From Gemmatimonadota bacterium (GTDB taxonomy: Bacteria > Latescibacterota > UBA2968 > UBA8231), in NCBI GenBank assembly GCA_009840005.1, contig VXOR01000101.1:1-64000 (forward strand): a stretch of DNA of 64,000 nt, in the 5' to 3' direction. Both the position numbers and the translations under genes were made by a program. Each line of letters starts with the position of its first letter. Positions within the stretch are counted from its first letter, which is position 1. Under the pieces are notes generated by a model. The model had not been told where the DNA came from. It was given only the letters and a program-made list of their open reading frames with translations, and ran no database searches. Shown piece after piece: positions 34,537-42,239 of the stretch.

Positions 34537-37254
34537 TCAATTCGTCCTCACCTGCAGGAAAAACTCCGAGGTCTCTACTGTGCCTGTCGTGCTGGAGTGG
34601 ACAAAGTCGGTAAAGGATTTTCGCAGCCCTAGGTTCATGCTGATCCGGTAGCCGGTGTAGCTGCTGTTGTTTTGCAAGCCGATGATATAGTGCCAGGCAT
34701 TGAAATCATTGGAAGGTGCCACGGCATCGCGAAAGCGATGTTTCAAGAGGGGAAAACCCTGGATGCCCGCCTTCATGGTGGTGCGTTCGGTCAAGAAAAA
34801 ATCGAGCCGTACGATCGGTGCTAGGTTGGTCTCGTCGGCTAGGTCGCCCAACAGTGCTGAATCGGAGCGATGATAGGTCCATTTGAGCATGGGGGTCAGC
34901 GTCAATTTCTGGCGCGGTTGCCAGACGTAGTCGACTCGATTTACTAAGGCCAGAGACCAGTCATTGCCCGAATTTTGTATCTGGCCGTCGTCAAAGGTAT
35001 CGGCAAAGCGGTGGTTGAGTTCGTAGCGCCAGGTATTGTTGAGCGTCAGGTGGTCGATGCCGGTGTAGTTGAATTTCACATAGCTCAGGTGGGCATGGCT
35101 GTTGCGATACCGCAAGGGATCGTCGCGCAAGGCGATTTCGTAGCGGCCCCGCAGCAGTGGATTGGATACGTATTGATAGAGCGGATCGGGAATATCGTCC
35201 TGTACGCGTTTGCTGCGGTGGCGCAGCTTTAGGTGGATATTGTGAAACAGGGGTCGGCTGTATTCGAGTTTGGCGTACAGGGAGCGATTGCGACCTGATC
35301 CGGCAATCTGGTCGATAGCGTGTCCGCCCAGCCGCAGCTCGAGTTGGGATGTGGGGTTGAAGGTAAAGAATACATGCTGCCCTTTGCTGTCGCGCTCGTA
35401 CGGGTAGTCGGGTTTGTTGTCGTTTTCGCGCGAGTCAACCACGCCGTTATTATTGAAATCGTCGCCGTACACGAAGTCTTCGGACTCGACGAAGTACATG
35501 AGGAAAGGCTCTTGGTAGTCGGGCAGGAGATTGTTGTTGACATTGGTGTCGAAGATGCCGTCGCCGTTGTCGTCTAGACCGGGGAATACCCCGAAGCCGA
35601 CGTCGCGCAGGGAGCCGGGAAAGAGGTTTTCTTTGACCTCAATGGCCGCCTCGGTGATGTCGTTCTGGAAGCGCAGGTCTAGGGGATCGTCGTGTTCCCA
35701 GGAATCGGGCCAGGGGTCCAAATCGTCGTTGTCGTCAACTAGTTCGAATTCTTTCAGGGCGGGTATGAATTCGTCGAGATAAGTGAAAGAGGTGCGGTAT
35801 TGGGGTGGGACTCGGAACAGCTCCCAGCCCACGGCGAAGTTCGCGAACAGGCGCTTGCCTTGTAGCGAATAAGCACTTACAGGCCGCTTGTGCCGTCGGC
35901 CTTGTTGGACGGGAAAGATGAGGTGCTGGGTGCTGGTATTGAGGTCGCCGCGCACTTCGAAGCCGAGCAGATCCAGTTCGAGATTGGCACCGTAGAGTTC
36001 CAAGCCCGAAGGGAAGCCGTAGTCGAACTCAACCCATCCCATATTCGAACCGTTGCGGACGTTGCCTTTGGCCCGCACCACATTGCGCCAGTCTTCCCAC
36101 ACAGAGCCGACCACGCCGCTCCGGCCGATGGGGGCCCCTAGGTCGATGGCGTAGTCGTTGGCCGCTAGGACCCTAAAGGAGATATGTTCGGCCTCGGGCG
36201 GCACTTCAAAGCGGAACAGCAACACGTCGTCGCCGTCGGCTTGGAGGACATTTTCGCCGTCTAGCTCCACTGATTCGGCATTGTTAAACAGGCCGCCGCG
36301 CGAACCGAAAAGGCTGCCGTAACCAACGGTGTACGGTAGCCAAGACTGACGGCGGCGCAGATGTGGCACGTCTTCCAAACGCAGGCGTTCGGGAATCATG
36401 CGCCGCTCTTTGCCTAAGGCTACGAGGCCGGCGATTCGGCGCACTTCCGGCGCTGTCTGGCTGGGCTGGCCATTGACGATCATCTGTACATCGTGGACTT
36501 GGGCACCAACACCATCGGCGGGCGAATCGTCGCTGATGGCGAGAAAGACTTCGCTGGGCGTGACTAGGTTGGTGGGGAAAGCGCCTTTGCGGAAAGAACC
36601 CTCCCGGCGTCCCAGCAAGGTGTCGGTGATATGGGTATTGACGTACGAGGCACCAAATTGCAAGACGCTACCAATCTGGGTTTTCCAATGTCCGCCGAAG
36701 AGATAGGTCACAAAGTCGAGCGGCCGCGCAGAGGCGAAATTGCGCAGGGGTTCGGAAATGCGCGAGCCCAGGATGGTGAAGCGGTTGCGCTGCGAGTTGG
36801 AGTCCCAGCGGATGCCATTCATGCGGTTAATCGATAACATCATGGGCTTGAAGCGAGCCTCCACGGCCCGGCCGAGGATGACCGACGAACCCCAGTCCTG
36901 ATAGGAATCACTGGCGACGACTAGATTCTGAAAAAGGTCTCGGTAGTCGTCGTCTTTGAAAATGATGCTGCCGCCAAAGGGCGAAATGGTGCGGAATTCC
37001 TGGGTGCGGTAGAGATCGGCACCGTTGAGCAAGGTGAAGCCGAAGGGGTCGTAAACGCGCGTCTCCTCGTCGAGGAAGAAGCCGCCCGCTAGGCGTCGCA
37101 GCCGGATATCGCGGTAGGAAAAATGAGCGTAGTTCTCGTAGTCCTCGTTGGCCCACAGGGGATAGTATTCGCGGTTGAGGTACTGGCCGTGGGACTGGTC
37201 AAAAAAGCCGGTCAGCATCAGCAAAAGCAGGCAGGTTGTTTTAAAGCAGCGCAT
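34537..37254 (-). CDS. Large outer-membrane-barrel-like protein with acidic Ca-binding-type loops, paralogue A
   Basis: This is a 905 aa exported protein with signal peptide MRCFKTTCLLLLMLTGFFDQ then SHG. It shares with paralogues B and C the N-terminal YYPLWANEDYENYAHFSYRD/VYDPFGFTLLNGADLY block, SIIFKDDDYRDLFQNLVVAS and DSYQDWGSSVILGRAVEARF. The acidic loop region near residues 510-620 includes DDNDDLDPWPDSWE, GVFPGLDDNGDGIFD and NNGVVDSRENDNKPDYPYE. The last 280 residues look like barrel strands ending EFFLQVRTN. Only one base separates it from the FlgD-tailed gene upstream, so they are translationally coupled. No enzymatic motif or plug domain is seen. The family is unknown to me. Confidence 0.7.
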   Translation of the reverse strand: MRCFKTTCLLLLMLTGFFDQSHGQYLNREYYPLWANEDYENYAHFSYRDIRLRRLAGGFFLDEETRVYDPFGFTLLNGADLYRTQEFRTISPFGGSIIFKDDDYRDLFQNLVVASDSYQDWGSSVILGRAVEARFKPMMLSINRMNGIRWDSNSQRNRFTILGSRISEPLRNFASARPLDFVTYLFGGHWKTQIGSVLQFGASYVNTHITDTLLGRREGSFRKGAFPTNLVTPSEVFLAISDDSPADGVGAQVHDVQMIVNGQPSQTAPEVRRIAGLVALGKERRMIPERLRLEDVPHLRRRQSWLPYTVGYGSLFGSRGGLFNNAESVELDGENVLQADGDDVLLFRFEVPPEAEHISFRVLAANDYAIDLGAPIGRSGVVGSVWEDWRNVVRAKGNVRNGSNMGWVEFDYGFPSGLELYGANLELDLLGFEVRGDLNTSTQHLIFPVQQGRRHKRPVSAYSLQGKRLFANFAVGWELFRVPPQYRTSFTYLDEFIPALKEFELVDDNDDLDPWPDSWEHDDPLDLRFQNDITEAAIEVKENLFPGSLRDVGFGVFPGLDDNGDGIFDTNVNNNLLPDYQEPFLMYFVESEDFVYGDDFNNNGVVDSRENDNKPDYPYERDSKGQHVFFTFNPTSQLELRLGGHAIDQIAGSGRNRSLYAKLEYSRPLFHNIHLKLRHRSKRVQDDIPDPLYQYVSNPLLRGRYEIALRDDPLRYRNSHAHLSYVKFNYTGIDHLTLNNTWRYELNHRFADTFDDGQIQNSGNDWSLALVNRVDYVWQPRQKLTLTPMLKWTYHRSDSALLGDLADETNLAPIVRLDFFLTERTTMKAGIQGFPLLKHRFRDAVAPSNDFNAWHYIIGLQNNSSYTGYRISMNLGLRKSFTDFVHSSTTGTVETSEFFLQVRTN

Positions 37255-37255
37255 C

Positions 37256-39307
37256 TCAGTACACCACCGCTACGGAGCACAGGGCGGTTTTGTCGCCTTG
37301 GTCCAACTGGGCCCGTACCCGGACTAGGTACAGACCCGGCACCACCAAGGTGCCATCGTCGTCGCGGCCGTCCCAAAAACCCGGGCTGAGCGCGGGGTCG
37401 CCTTCGGCTGGAGGGCGCACGTATTGGCCGCCGCGCAGCGCACCGGTGTCTAACTGGCGCACCAAGCGGCCCCCTAGGTCGAAAATGTCCACGTCTATTT
37501 CCTGCGGCACACTGATCCGAGAGAGAACGAATTCAACGATGGTATGGTCGTTGATGTTGTCGCCGTTGGGGGTGAAAACGGGCGGATTGGTCCGCACATG
37601 GTCCAATATCGGCCCAATCGCGTCGAATGCTCGAACACTATAGGAGTAAGGGGCCCCGGTCTCGGGATCAGAGGCGGTGTCCTCTTCGGCATCGAGTGAA
37701 ATAGCTTCCTCTGGGCTGAAAAGGCGCGTGGAAAAGGCGAACTGGTTGGTTAGCAACCGCGCCCTGAAACGCAGTTGCAACTGGCCGGACTGACGCCAGA
37801 GATCGGCCCATACCAACTCCAGTGCGTCTCCCGAAACGGTGGTGCGGGCGACTTCCATCCCCGGGGGAGGCACAATTTCTGTTACCTCGGCTAGGCTCGG
37901 CATAGCGATGCGGATGCGCTCCACGCCTAAATCGCCTTCGTCGAATTCGACTGCGAGGTGGTAGATGAATTCGGTCTCGCGTCCTACTACTCCCTTGTTC
38001 GGTTCCACCCGGACGCGGGCGGCCGAGGCGGGCGTTTGCTCGGCGAAAGCAATGATTAGACTCTCCAAGCGCGGACCGACGTCTTCGAAATCAGTGGAGA
38101 AATTGACACGATACTGTAGCAAGTCCCTCGGTTCGGGTACCTGTAGATCGGCTTCTGGAGTACCAGTTTCAGGGCTCCAGTCGCTCCAAGAGACGCCGTC
38201 GTTTGAAGTGCGGAACTGCATGCTCAGGGCGGTGCCTGCGGGCCGCTGCCCGGTCCAGCGGAAGCGGTCGTAGATCTTGCGCTGGCCGGGCAGGCCCAGC
38301 TCCAGTGGTGCCGAAGTGAACGTACCCGCGGGAGCCACTCCCTGTCCGGTCACCTGAATATCGGCGACGCGGGCCCGTCGCAGTGGATCGAGTTCGGTGG
38401 CGACCACGCGCAAAAAGCGGCCGAAGATCGGCTCAAAGGCGACGGCGGTTTGCGCAAAATCGGCAATGCCGCGAATGGCACCGACTTCACGCCATTGAAA
38501 ACCGTCGTTGCTGACCTCGACGGCATATCCCTGCAGCGTGTTGGCGGCAAACTCTTCGGCATTCTCTCCGGCCGTAAAGACCCGCACTTCGCCGAGCAAG
38601 CGCTGGATGCCGAGATCGACGCGGGCAAAGCTGTTAAGTTCGTCGGGTTCGATCGTCCAGACGCTTTCGGCTTGGCCGTCAAATACCTCCGGTCGATTGG
38701 CCGACTGGCTAAGTGCGAGATTTTCGCCCTCGACTGTGCGCAAGCTCAGCCCTTCGCCGCCCACATCGACGCCCCCTGGGTAGCCAGCTATTACTTCCGC
38801 TCCTAGGCTGTCGTCCCAACCGGAAAGCCTGGGGCGCTCCAGCCAACCGCGCTGTACCGTTGTCCAGCCTGGTACCTCGCTCATATCTGCCGTCAACCAG
38901 TCGGTGCCTTGCTGGGGATCGCCGCTCCAGCGCCAGACCTCCTGCAGACCGCTGGTAGTACTCAGCCACGCTTGGTCACCGGCGACCACTTCGACGATCA
39001 GACCGCTGCCGTTGCTCTGTCCCCAGTTTTCCACGCGCACGGCTAGGTGGTTGGCACCGCCTTGCAGTTCGACCGCTAGTTCCTCCACGGTCGTCCAGTC
39101 GCCGTCGCTGCCCACCGAGTCGCCGTTGAGGAAAACCTCGTATTCATTGACCGCAGTCAGACGCAACGCGGCCTGTGTCGCTTCAGCCGCGTTGAAGGTA
39201 AGCCGGTAGTGGACGGTCTGGTCCCACTGCGCTATCTGCCACTCGGCCGCCGCCGCAGGCGAGAGTACCGCTAGAACAAGACCCGCTATTAGTGGCAGGA
39301 CTTTCAT
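37256..39307 (-). CDS. Secreted galactose-binding/discoidin protein with FlgD-like tail, paralogue 1
   Basis: This 683 aa exported protein has signal peptide MKVLPLIAGLVLAVLSPAAA then AEW. Its domain order equals that of the protein at 29740: galactose-binding-like sandwich (IAQWDQTVHYRLTFNAAEAT, NEYEVFLNGDSVGSDGDW), discoidin-like domain (GYAVEVSNDGFQWREVGAIR, PIFGRFLRVVATELDPL), Ig-like segments with VGRETEFIYHL, and a C-terminal FTPNGDNINDHTIVEF, VDIFDLGGRLVRQLDTG, GLYLVRVRAQ. The FTPNGDxxND opening is the mark of CHU_C/gliding-type C-terminal domains. It starts 4 bp inside the small lipoprotein gene. It probably binds surface sugar and is anchored through its tail. Confidence 0.75.
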   Translation of the reverse strand: MKVLPLIAGLVLAVLSPAAAAEWQIAQWDQTVHYRLTFNAAEATQAALRLTAVNEYEVFLNGDSVGSDGDWTTVEELAVELQGGANHLAVRVENWGQSNGSGLIVEVVAGDQAWLSTTSGLQEVWRWSGDPQQGTDWLTADMSEVPGWTTVQRGWLERPRLSGWDDSLGAEVIAGYPGGVDVGGEGLSLRTVEGENLALSQSANRPEVFDGQAESVWTIEPDELNSFARVDLGIQRLLGEVRVFTAGENAEEFAANTLQGYAVEVSNDGFQWREVGAIRGIADFAQTAVAFEPIFGRFLRVVATELDPLRRARVADIQVTGQGVAPAGTFTSAPLELGLPGQRKIYDRFRWTGQRPAGTALSMQFRTSNDGVSWSDWSPETGTPEADLQVPEPRDLLQYRVNFSTDFEDVGPRLESLIIAFAEQTPASAARVRVEPNKGVVGRETEFIYHLAVEFDEGDLGVERIRIAMPSLAEVTEIVPPPGMEVARTTVSGDALELVWADLWRQSGQLQLRFRARLLTNQFAFSTRLFSPEEAISLDAEEDTASDPETGAPYSYSVRAFDAIGPILDHVRTNPPVFTPNGDNINDHTIVEFVLSRISVPQEIDVDIFDLGGRLVRQLDTGALRGGQYVRPPAEGDPALSPGFWDGRDDDGTLVVPGLYLVRVRAQLDQGDKTALCSVAVVY

Positions 39308-39771
39308 TTCTCTGCTATTTCTCGTTGTGCTTCCGACTCGATGTCGAGGCTTACCGTGACGAGTTTGGTAACTGGATTGACCACCAAACGGTGGTATTGG
39401 CCGAAGGGCTTCCAGCGCTTTGAGCCGTTTTCCCAGACTTGTTCCGGCTCTTGTTCCGGCACGGACAGGCCAATGCGCCGCAGGGCTTCGGCCGTATCAA
39501 AGGGGTCCATCTTTTTGAACGTATAGGTCACATAAGACGCGTTGTCGTGTAGCAAATCCACGTAAACCCAAGTGCTATCTCCATCCGCATCTCTCCACTG
39601 TAGAGTGGTCACTTGCGCGGAGCGCACAAAATCGAAATCCGGTTCGCCCAGACGCTCCTTTAGGGCTGCTCCGGTTTTGTTCAATATCTGGTGCACCGCA
39701 AGCAGCGGCGCTTCTTCCCGGCCGCAAGCGGCGAAAAAAAAGAAAATTGCAAAGAGTATGCTGTATTGCAC
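39304..39771 (-). CDS. Small lipoprotein of the envelope operon
   Basis: This 155 aa lipoprotein has signal MQYSILFAIFFFFAAC with lipobox FAAC, Cys16. The mature part is a compact alpha/beta domain (LKERLGEPDFDFVRSAQVTT, DSTWVYVDLLHDNASYVTYT, HRLVVNPVTKLVTVSLDIES) without known catalytic residues. It resembles small outer-membrane assembly or checkpoint lipoproteins only in size. Its start overlaps the stop of the AgmX-like lipoprotein by one base, and its stop overlaps the next start by four, so it is firmly part of the operon. Function unknown. Confidence 0.7.
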   Translation of the reverse strand: MQYSILFAIFFFFAACGREEAPLLAVHQILNKTGAALKERLGEPDFDFVRSAQVTTLQWRDADGDSTWVYVDLLHDNASYVTYTFKKMDPFDTAEALRRIGLSVPEQEPEQVWENGSKRWKPFGQYHRLVVNPVTKLVTVSLDIESEAQREIAEK

Positions 39772-41012
39772 TATTCCACCTTGAAAGTGAAGGGATATGT
39801 CACCAATACAGGTAGTGGCGTCAACCGAGGTGCTGTGGCCCGCGCTCCGGGACTGCTCGCCGGTCCATTCTCTCCACTCGTGGCACCAGTCGCCGGCGTT
39901 TGCAGTGCCCCTATATCAATGGGTCGGAAAGCCCACCGCATAATTTCTTGCTGCATGCACTGGTCCACGGCTTGGCTGCCCACGTCTGAGTCAGTGACCT
40001 TGGCCTCGGAAACGGCTCCGCCCACCTCAATGGTGAAGCGCATGGTCACGGCGCCTTCGGTGGCTTCTCCTTTGTCGAATGCTGCGACGAAACAGCGGTT
40101 GAGACCCGACAAGCGCTGCCGCACCACGGCCCGAATGGCACTCAGGCTGCGGGTGCGCTCGCCGGGCAGGTTGCCCATAATCTGGCTGGGCCCATTCTCG
40201 GAAATCATCAGGGTTTCAGCGGTTTTGCCGCTGGTTGCTCCCTTTTGCACGACGAGGTTTTCCACTTTGTGTTTAAAGACAAAGCGCAGATCCCGCTTTT
40301 CCACGGGTTTGTCAAAAGCCCCGAAACGCAAGACGAAGTCCTTGAGGATCAGCACTACCTCCTCGGTTTCGGGATAAACTGGATCGAAGACGACGAAACC
40401 GCCGTAATTTTCGCCTTTAAATATGGGCTGGTCTTCCTCGTAGTTATAGCTGCGCACCATGCCCATGCGCAGTTCGAAGCGATAGAACTCGTTGCCGCTC
40501 TGGCCCCGCTGCGAGCGGTAGTAGTTCTCGAAATTGCCATAGGGTGACGACGAGGTGATGCCGTAGGCGCGCAGGAACTGGCCTTGGTCGGTCTCCAATA
40601 CGGCGGCCAATGGGTCGAGCATGACTTTGGGCTGAGTGCGGTTGAAAATAGTGACTTTGAAAACGGCGAAGCGGTTGGGCGTATAACCTAGGCGCGTATC
40701 GGTCCAGTTGCCGTAGGTATAGGGATTGGTCGAGTACTTGCCGCGCCCGGATTCGTCGGGGAAGAGGGCGTTGAGCTTGGCGTCGGTCATGTGCTCTACC
40801 TCGAGGCGCAGACCGGCTAGTTCCCAAGAGATCGCGCCATTCTCCTGCAGACTATAGGCCCCTTCGGTTGCCGCGGACTCGATGACCGGCAACAGCAGGG
40901 TCTCGCGCTTGACGGCCGTGGGAAAGAGAAAACAGCCTGATAGTAGAACGCACAGAGCAATGATCCAGATCAATCGGCCGCGTCTCATCGCGCTATTATC
41001 CTCTTTACTCAT
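39771..41012 (-). CDS. Lipoprotein with AgmX/PglI (TonB-like) C-terminal domain
   Basis: This is a 413 aa lipoprotein. Signal RLIWIIALCVLLSGC gives a lipobox with Cys27. The middle is a beta-rich domain (AVFKVTIFNRTQPKVMLDPL, FVVFDPVYPETEEVVLILKD). The C-terminal 120 residues look like the AgmX/PglI energy-transducer domain: RAVVRQRLSGLNRCFVAAFD, GAVTMRFTIEVGGAVSEAKV, a second Cys (DQCMQQEIMRWAFRPID) and a final YPFTFKVE. In known systems this fold contacts outer-membrane partners under ExbBD/TolQR-type motors, but normally on a membrane-spanning protein. Here it is attached to a lipid anchor. The start overlaps the DUF4159 stop by four bases. An internal ATG at 40988 is an alternative start. 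Confidence 0.75.
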   Translation of the reverse strand: MSKEDNSAMRRGRLIWIIALCVLLSGCFLFPTAVKRETLLLPVIESAATEGAYSLQENGAISWELAGLRLEVEHMTDAKLNALFPDESGRGKYSTNPYTYGNWTDTRLGYTPNRFAVFKVTIFNRTQPKVMLDPLAAVLETDQGQFLRAYGITSSSPYGNFENYYRSQRGQSGNEFYRFELRMGMVRSYNYEEDQPIFKGENYGGFVVFDPVYPETEEVVLILKDFVLRFGAFDKPVEKRDLRFVFKHKVENLVVQKGATSGKTAETLMISENGPSQIMGNLPGERTRSLSAIRAVVRQRLSGLNRCFVAAFDKGEATEGAVTMRFTIEVGGAVSEAKVTDSDVGSQAVDQCMQQEIMRWAFRPIDIGALQTPATGATSGENGPASSPGARATAPRLTPLPVLVTYPFTFKVE

Positions 41013-42232
41013 TGGTTTTGCTCCGTGTAGAAATCGATCTGTTGCTGGGCAATGGAGCCTTGCTGAGTCAGGGCGAACACCACTAGGTTGACGCCCATTT
41101 GTAGCTGTGGCTCGTTGCGGAATTCCTTTTCCCAGGCGCGTCCATATTCCTTGGTCGTGAAGATCGCCACCAATCGCTCGCCGAGAAAAATGCCTTCTAA
41201 GAAGGGCACTTCGGGATGAAAGTCGCGGCTGTGCACAAGCCTTTCCTGAGTCCGCTTTGGCGGCGGCCCATCGTCGAAGTCGTAAAAGCTGTGGTATATG
41301 GGGTGATCGTTGGGGATGACCTTGAAGCGCGCATCCCGTCCGAGCGAAGCCTTGAGCATTTCCCGCAGCGAGGCTTCGGCCGGGGTGTACTCGGTGGCGG
41401 CATCCCGGCCCAACTCGCCCATGGCCTCGACCATGACAAAGCCGCCCTGCCGCAAATAGTCGCCTAGATTGGCGATCTCCTGCTGGGTGGGTTCAAAGGC
41501 CTGATCGACGGAGATGTATACGAAGGGTGCCCGGAAGATGGCGCGCGAATCGAGGAAGAGATGGTCATCTACTTCGGCCCGAATCTGGGTAAATCCATTA
41601 ATCGCTTCAACCAGCTCGAAGATGGCCCGCTGGGTTGATGGTTTGAAGTCGTTGCCCCAGGCCAGGGCTAGGTAAACGAAGCCGGTAATGTTCTGTTTGT
41701 CGGCCGGATCCTGGACCACCAATCCCTTATAGCGGCCGATATCCAGCGCTTCCAAGTCGAGGAATTCTTCCTGCATGCTGATGCGCTTCTCCGGCTCTTT
41801 GGGGCTTTTGATGGCGACGCGCTGCACTTCGGGCTGGACTACTTCCAAGCCTAGGTCAGCGCCGCTGGCAACGCCGAAGCGGAAGGTCTTGATTTTGCCA
41901 ACTAGGTCGGGGAGGCGAATCTGGGGTTTGCGGGTGATTTGCGGCTTGGCTGCCCGCACTTGGCGGGTCATTTGCCGCTTGGGAATCTGCTGTTTCTCAA
42001 ACTCAAAGGCTTTGGTCAGGCGCGGCTTGCGCACCACTAGGTGCATCAGTGGGGGTTTGGGCGCTTTTTTTTCTTCTTCTCTAGTCGCTAGGTAGATTAC
42101 GGGTATGACCAACAAAACAATAGCCACCGCTAGCGCCCGGTAGAGCACTCCGCGCTGTCGGCGCAGCAATTCCTCCAAGTGGAGTGCGTCCGTTGGCGTG
42201 GCGAAGCGTTTGGCATCGATTTGAGTGGCCAT
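41009..42232 (-). CDS. DUF4159 protein with TonB-like membrane anchor and Pro/Lys-rich arm
   Basis: This 407 aa protein is read from ATG 42232 (extra upstream residues overlap the TPR gene end and lack support). One transmembrane helix lies at about residues 33-49 (ALAVAIVLLVIPVIYLA). A Lys/Pro/Gln-rich extended arm follows at about 54-112 (EEEKKAPKPPLMHLVVRKPR, KQQIPKRQMTRQVRAAKPQI). The C-terminal 230 residues are a DUF4159 domain (GFVYLALAWGNDFKPSTQRA, APFVYISVDQAFEPTQQEIA, LGDYLRQGGFVMVEAMGELG). The helix-plus-basic-proline arm is what TonB has before its periplasmic domain. Next to TolQR-like genes this may be the coupling protein. DUF4159 has a glutamine-amidotransferase/GldG-like fold as I recall, with no enzymatic role assigned. 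Confidence 0.75.
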   Translation of the reverse strand: MATQIDAKRFATPTDALHLEELLRRQRGVLYRALAVAIVLLVIPVIYLATREEEKKAPKPPLMHLVVRKPRLTKAFEFEKQQIPKRQMTRQVRAAKPQITRKPQIRLPDLVGKIKTFRFGVASGADLGLEVVQPEVQRVAIKSPKEPEKRISMQEEFLDLEALDIGRYKGLVVQDPADKQNITGFVYLALAWGNDFKPSTQRAIFELVEAINGFTQIRAEVDDHLFLDSRAIFRAPFVYISVDQAFEPTQQEIANLGDYLRQGGFVMVEAMGELGRDAATEYTPAEASLREMLKASLGRDARFKVIPNDHPIYHSFYDFDDGPPPKRTQERLVHSRDFHPEVPFLEGIFLGERLVAIFTTKEYGRAWEKEFRNEPQLQMGVNLVVFALTQQGSIAQQQIDFYTEQNQ

Positions 42233-42239
42233 GGTATTC

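Noticed and set aside
26787..37254. SusC/TonB-dependent receptor identity for the three large barrel-like proteins
   Set aside because: No TonB box, plug domain or SusD neighbour is visible; the proteins begin with a distinctive family-specific block.
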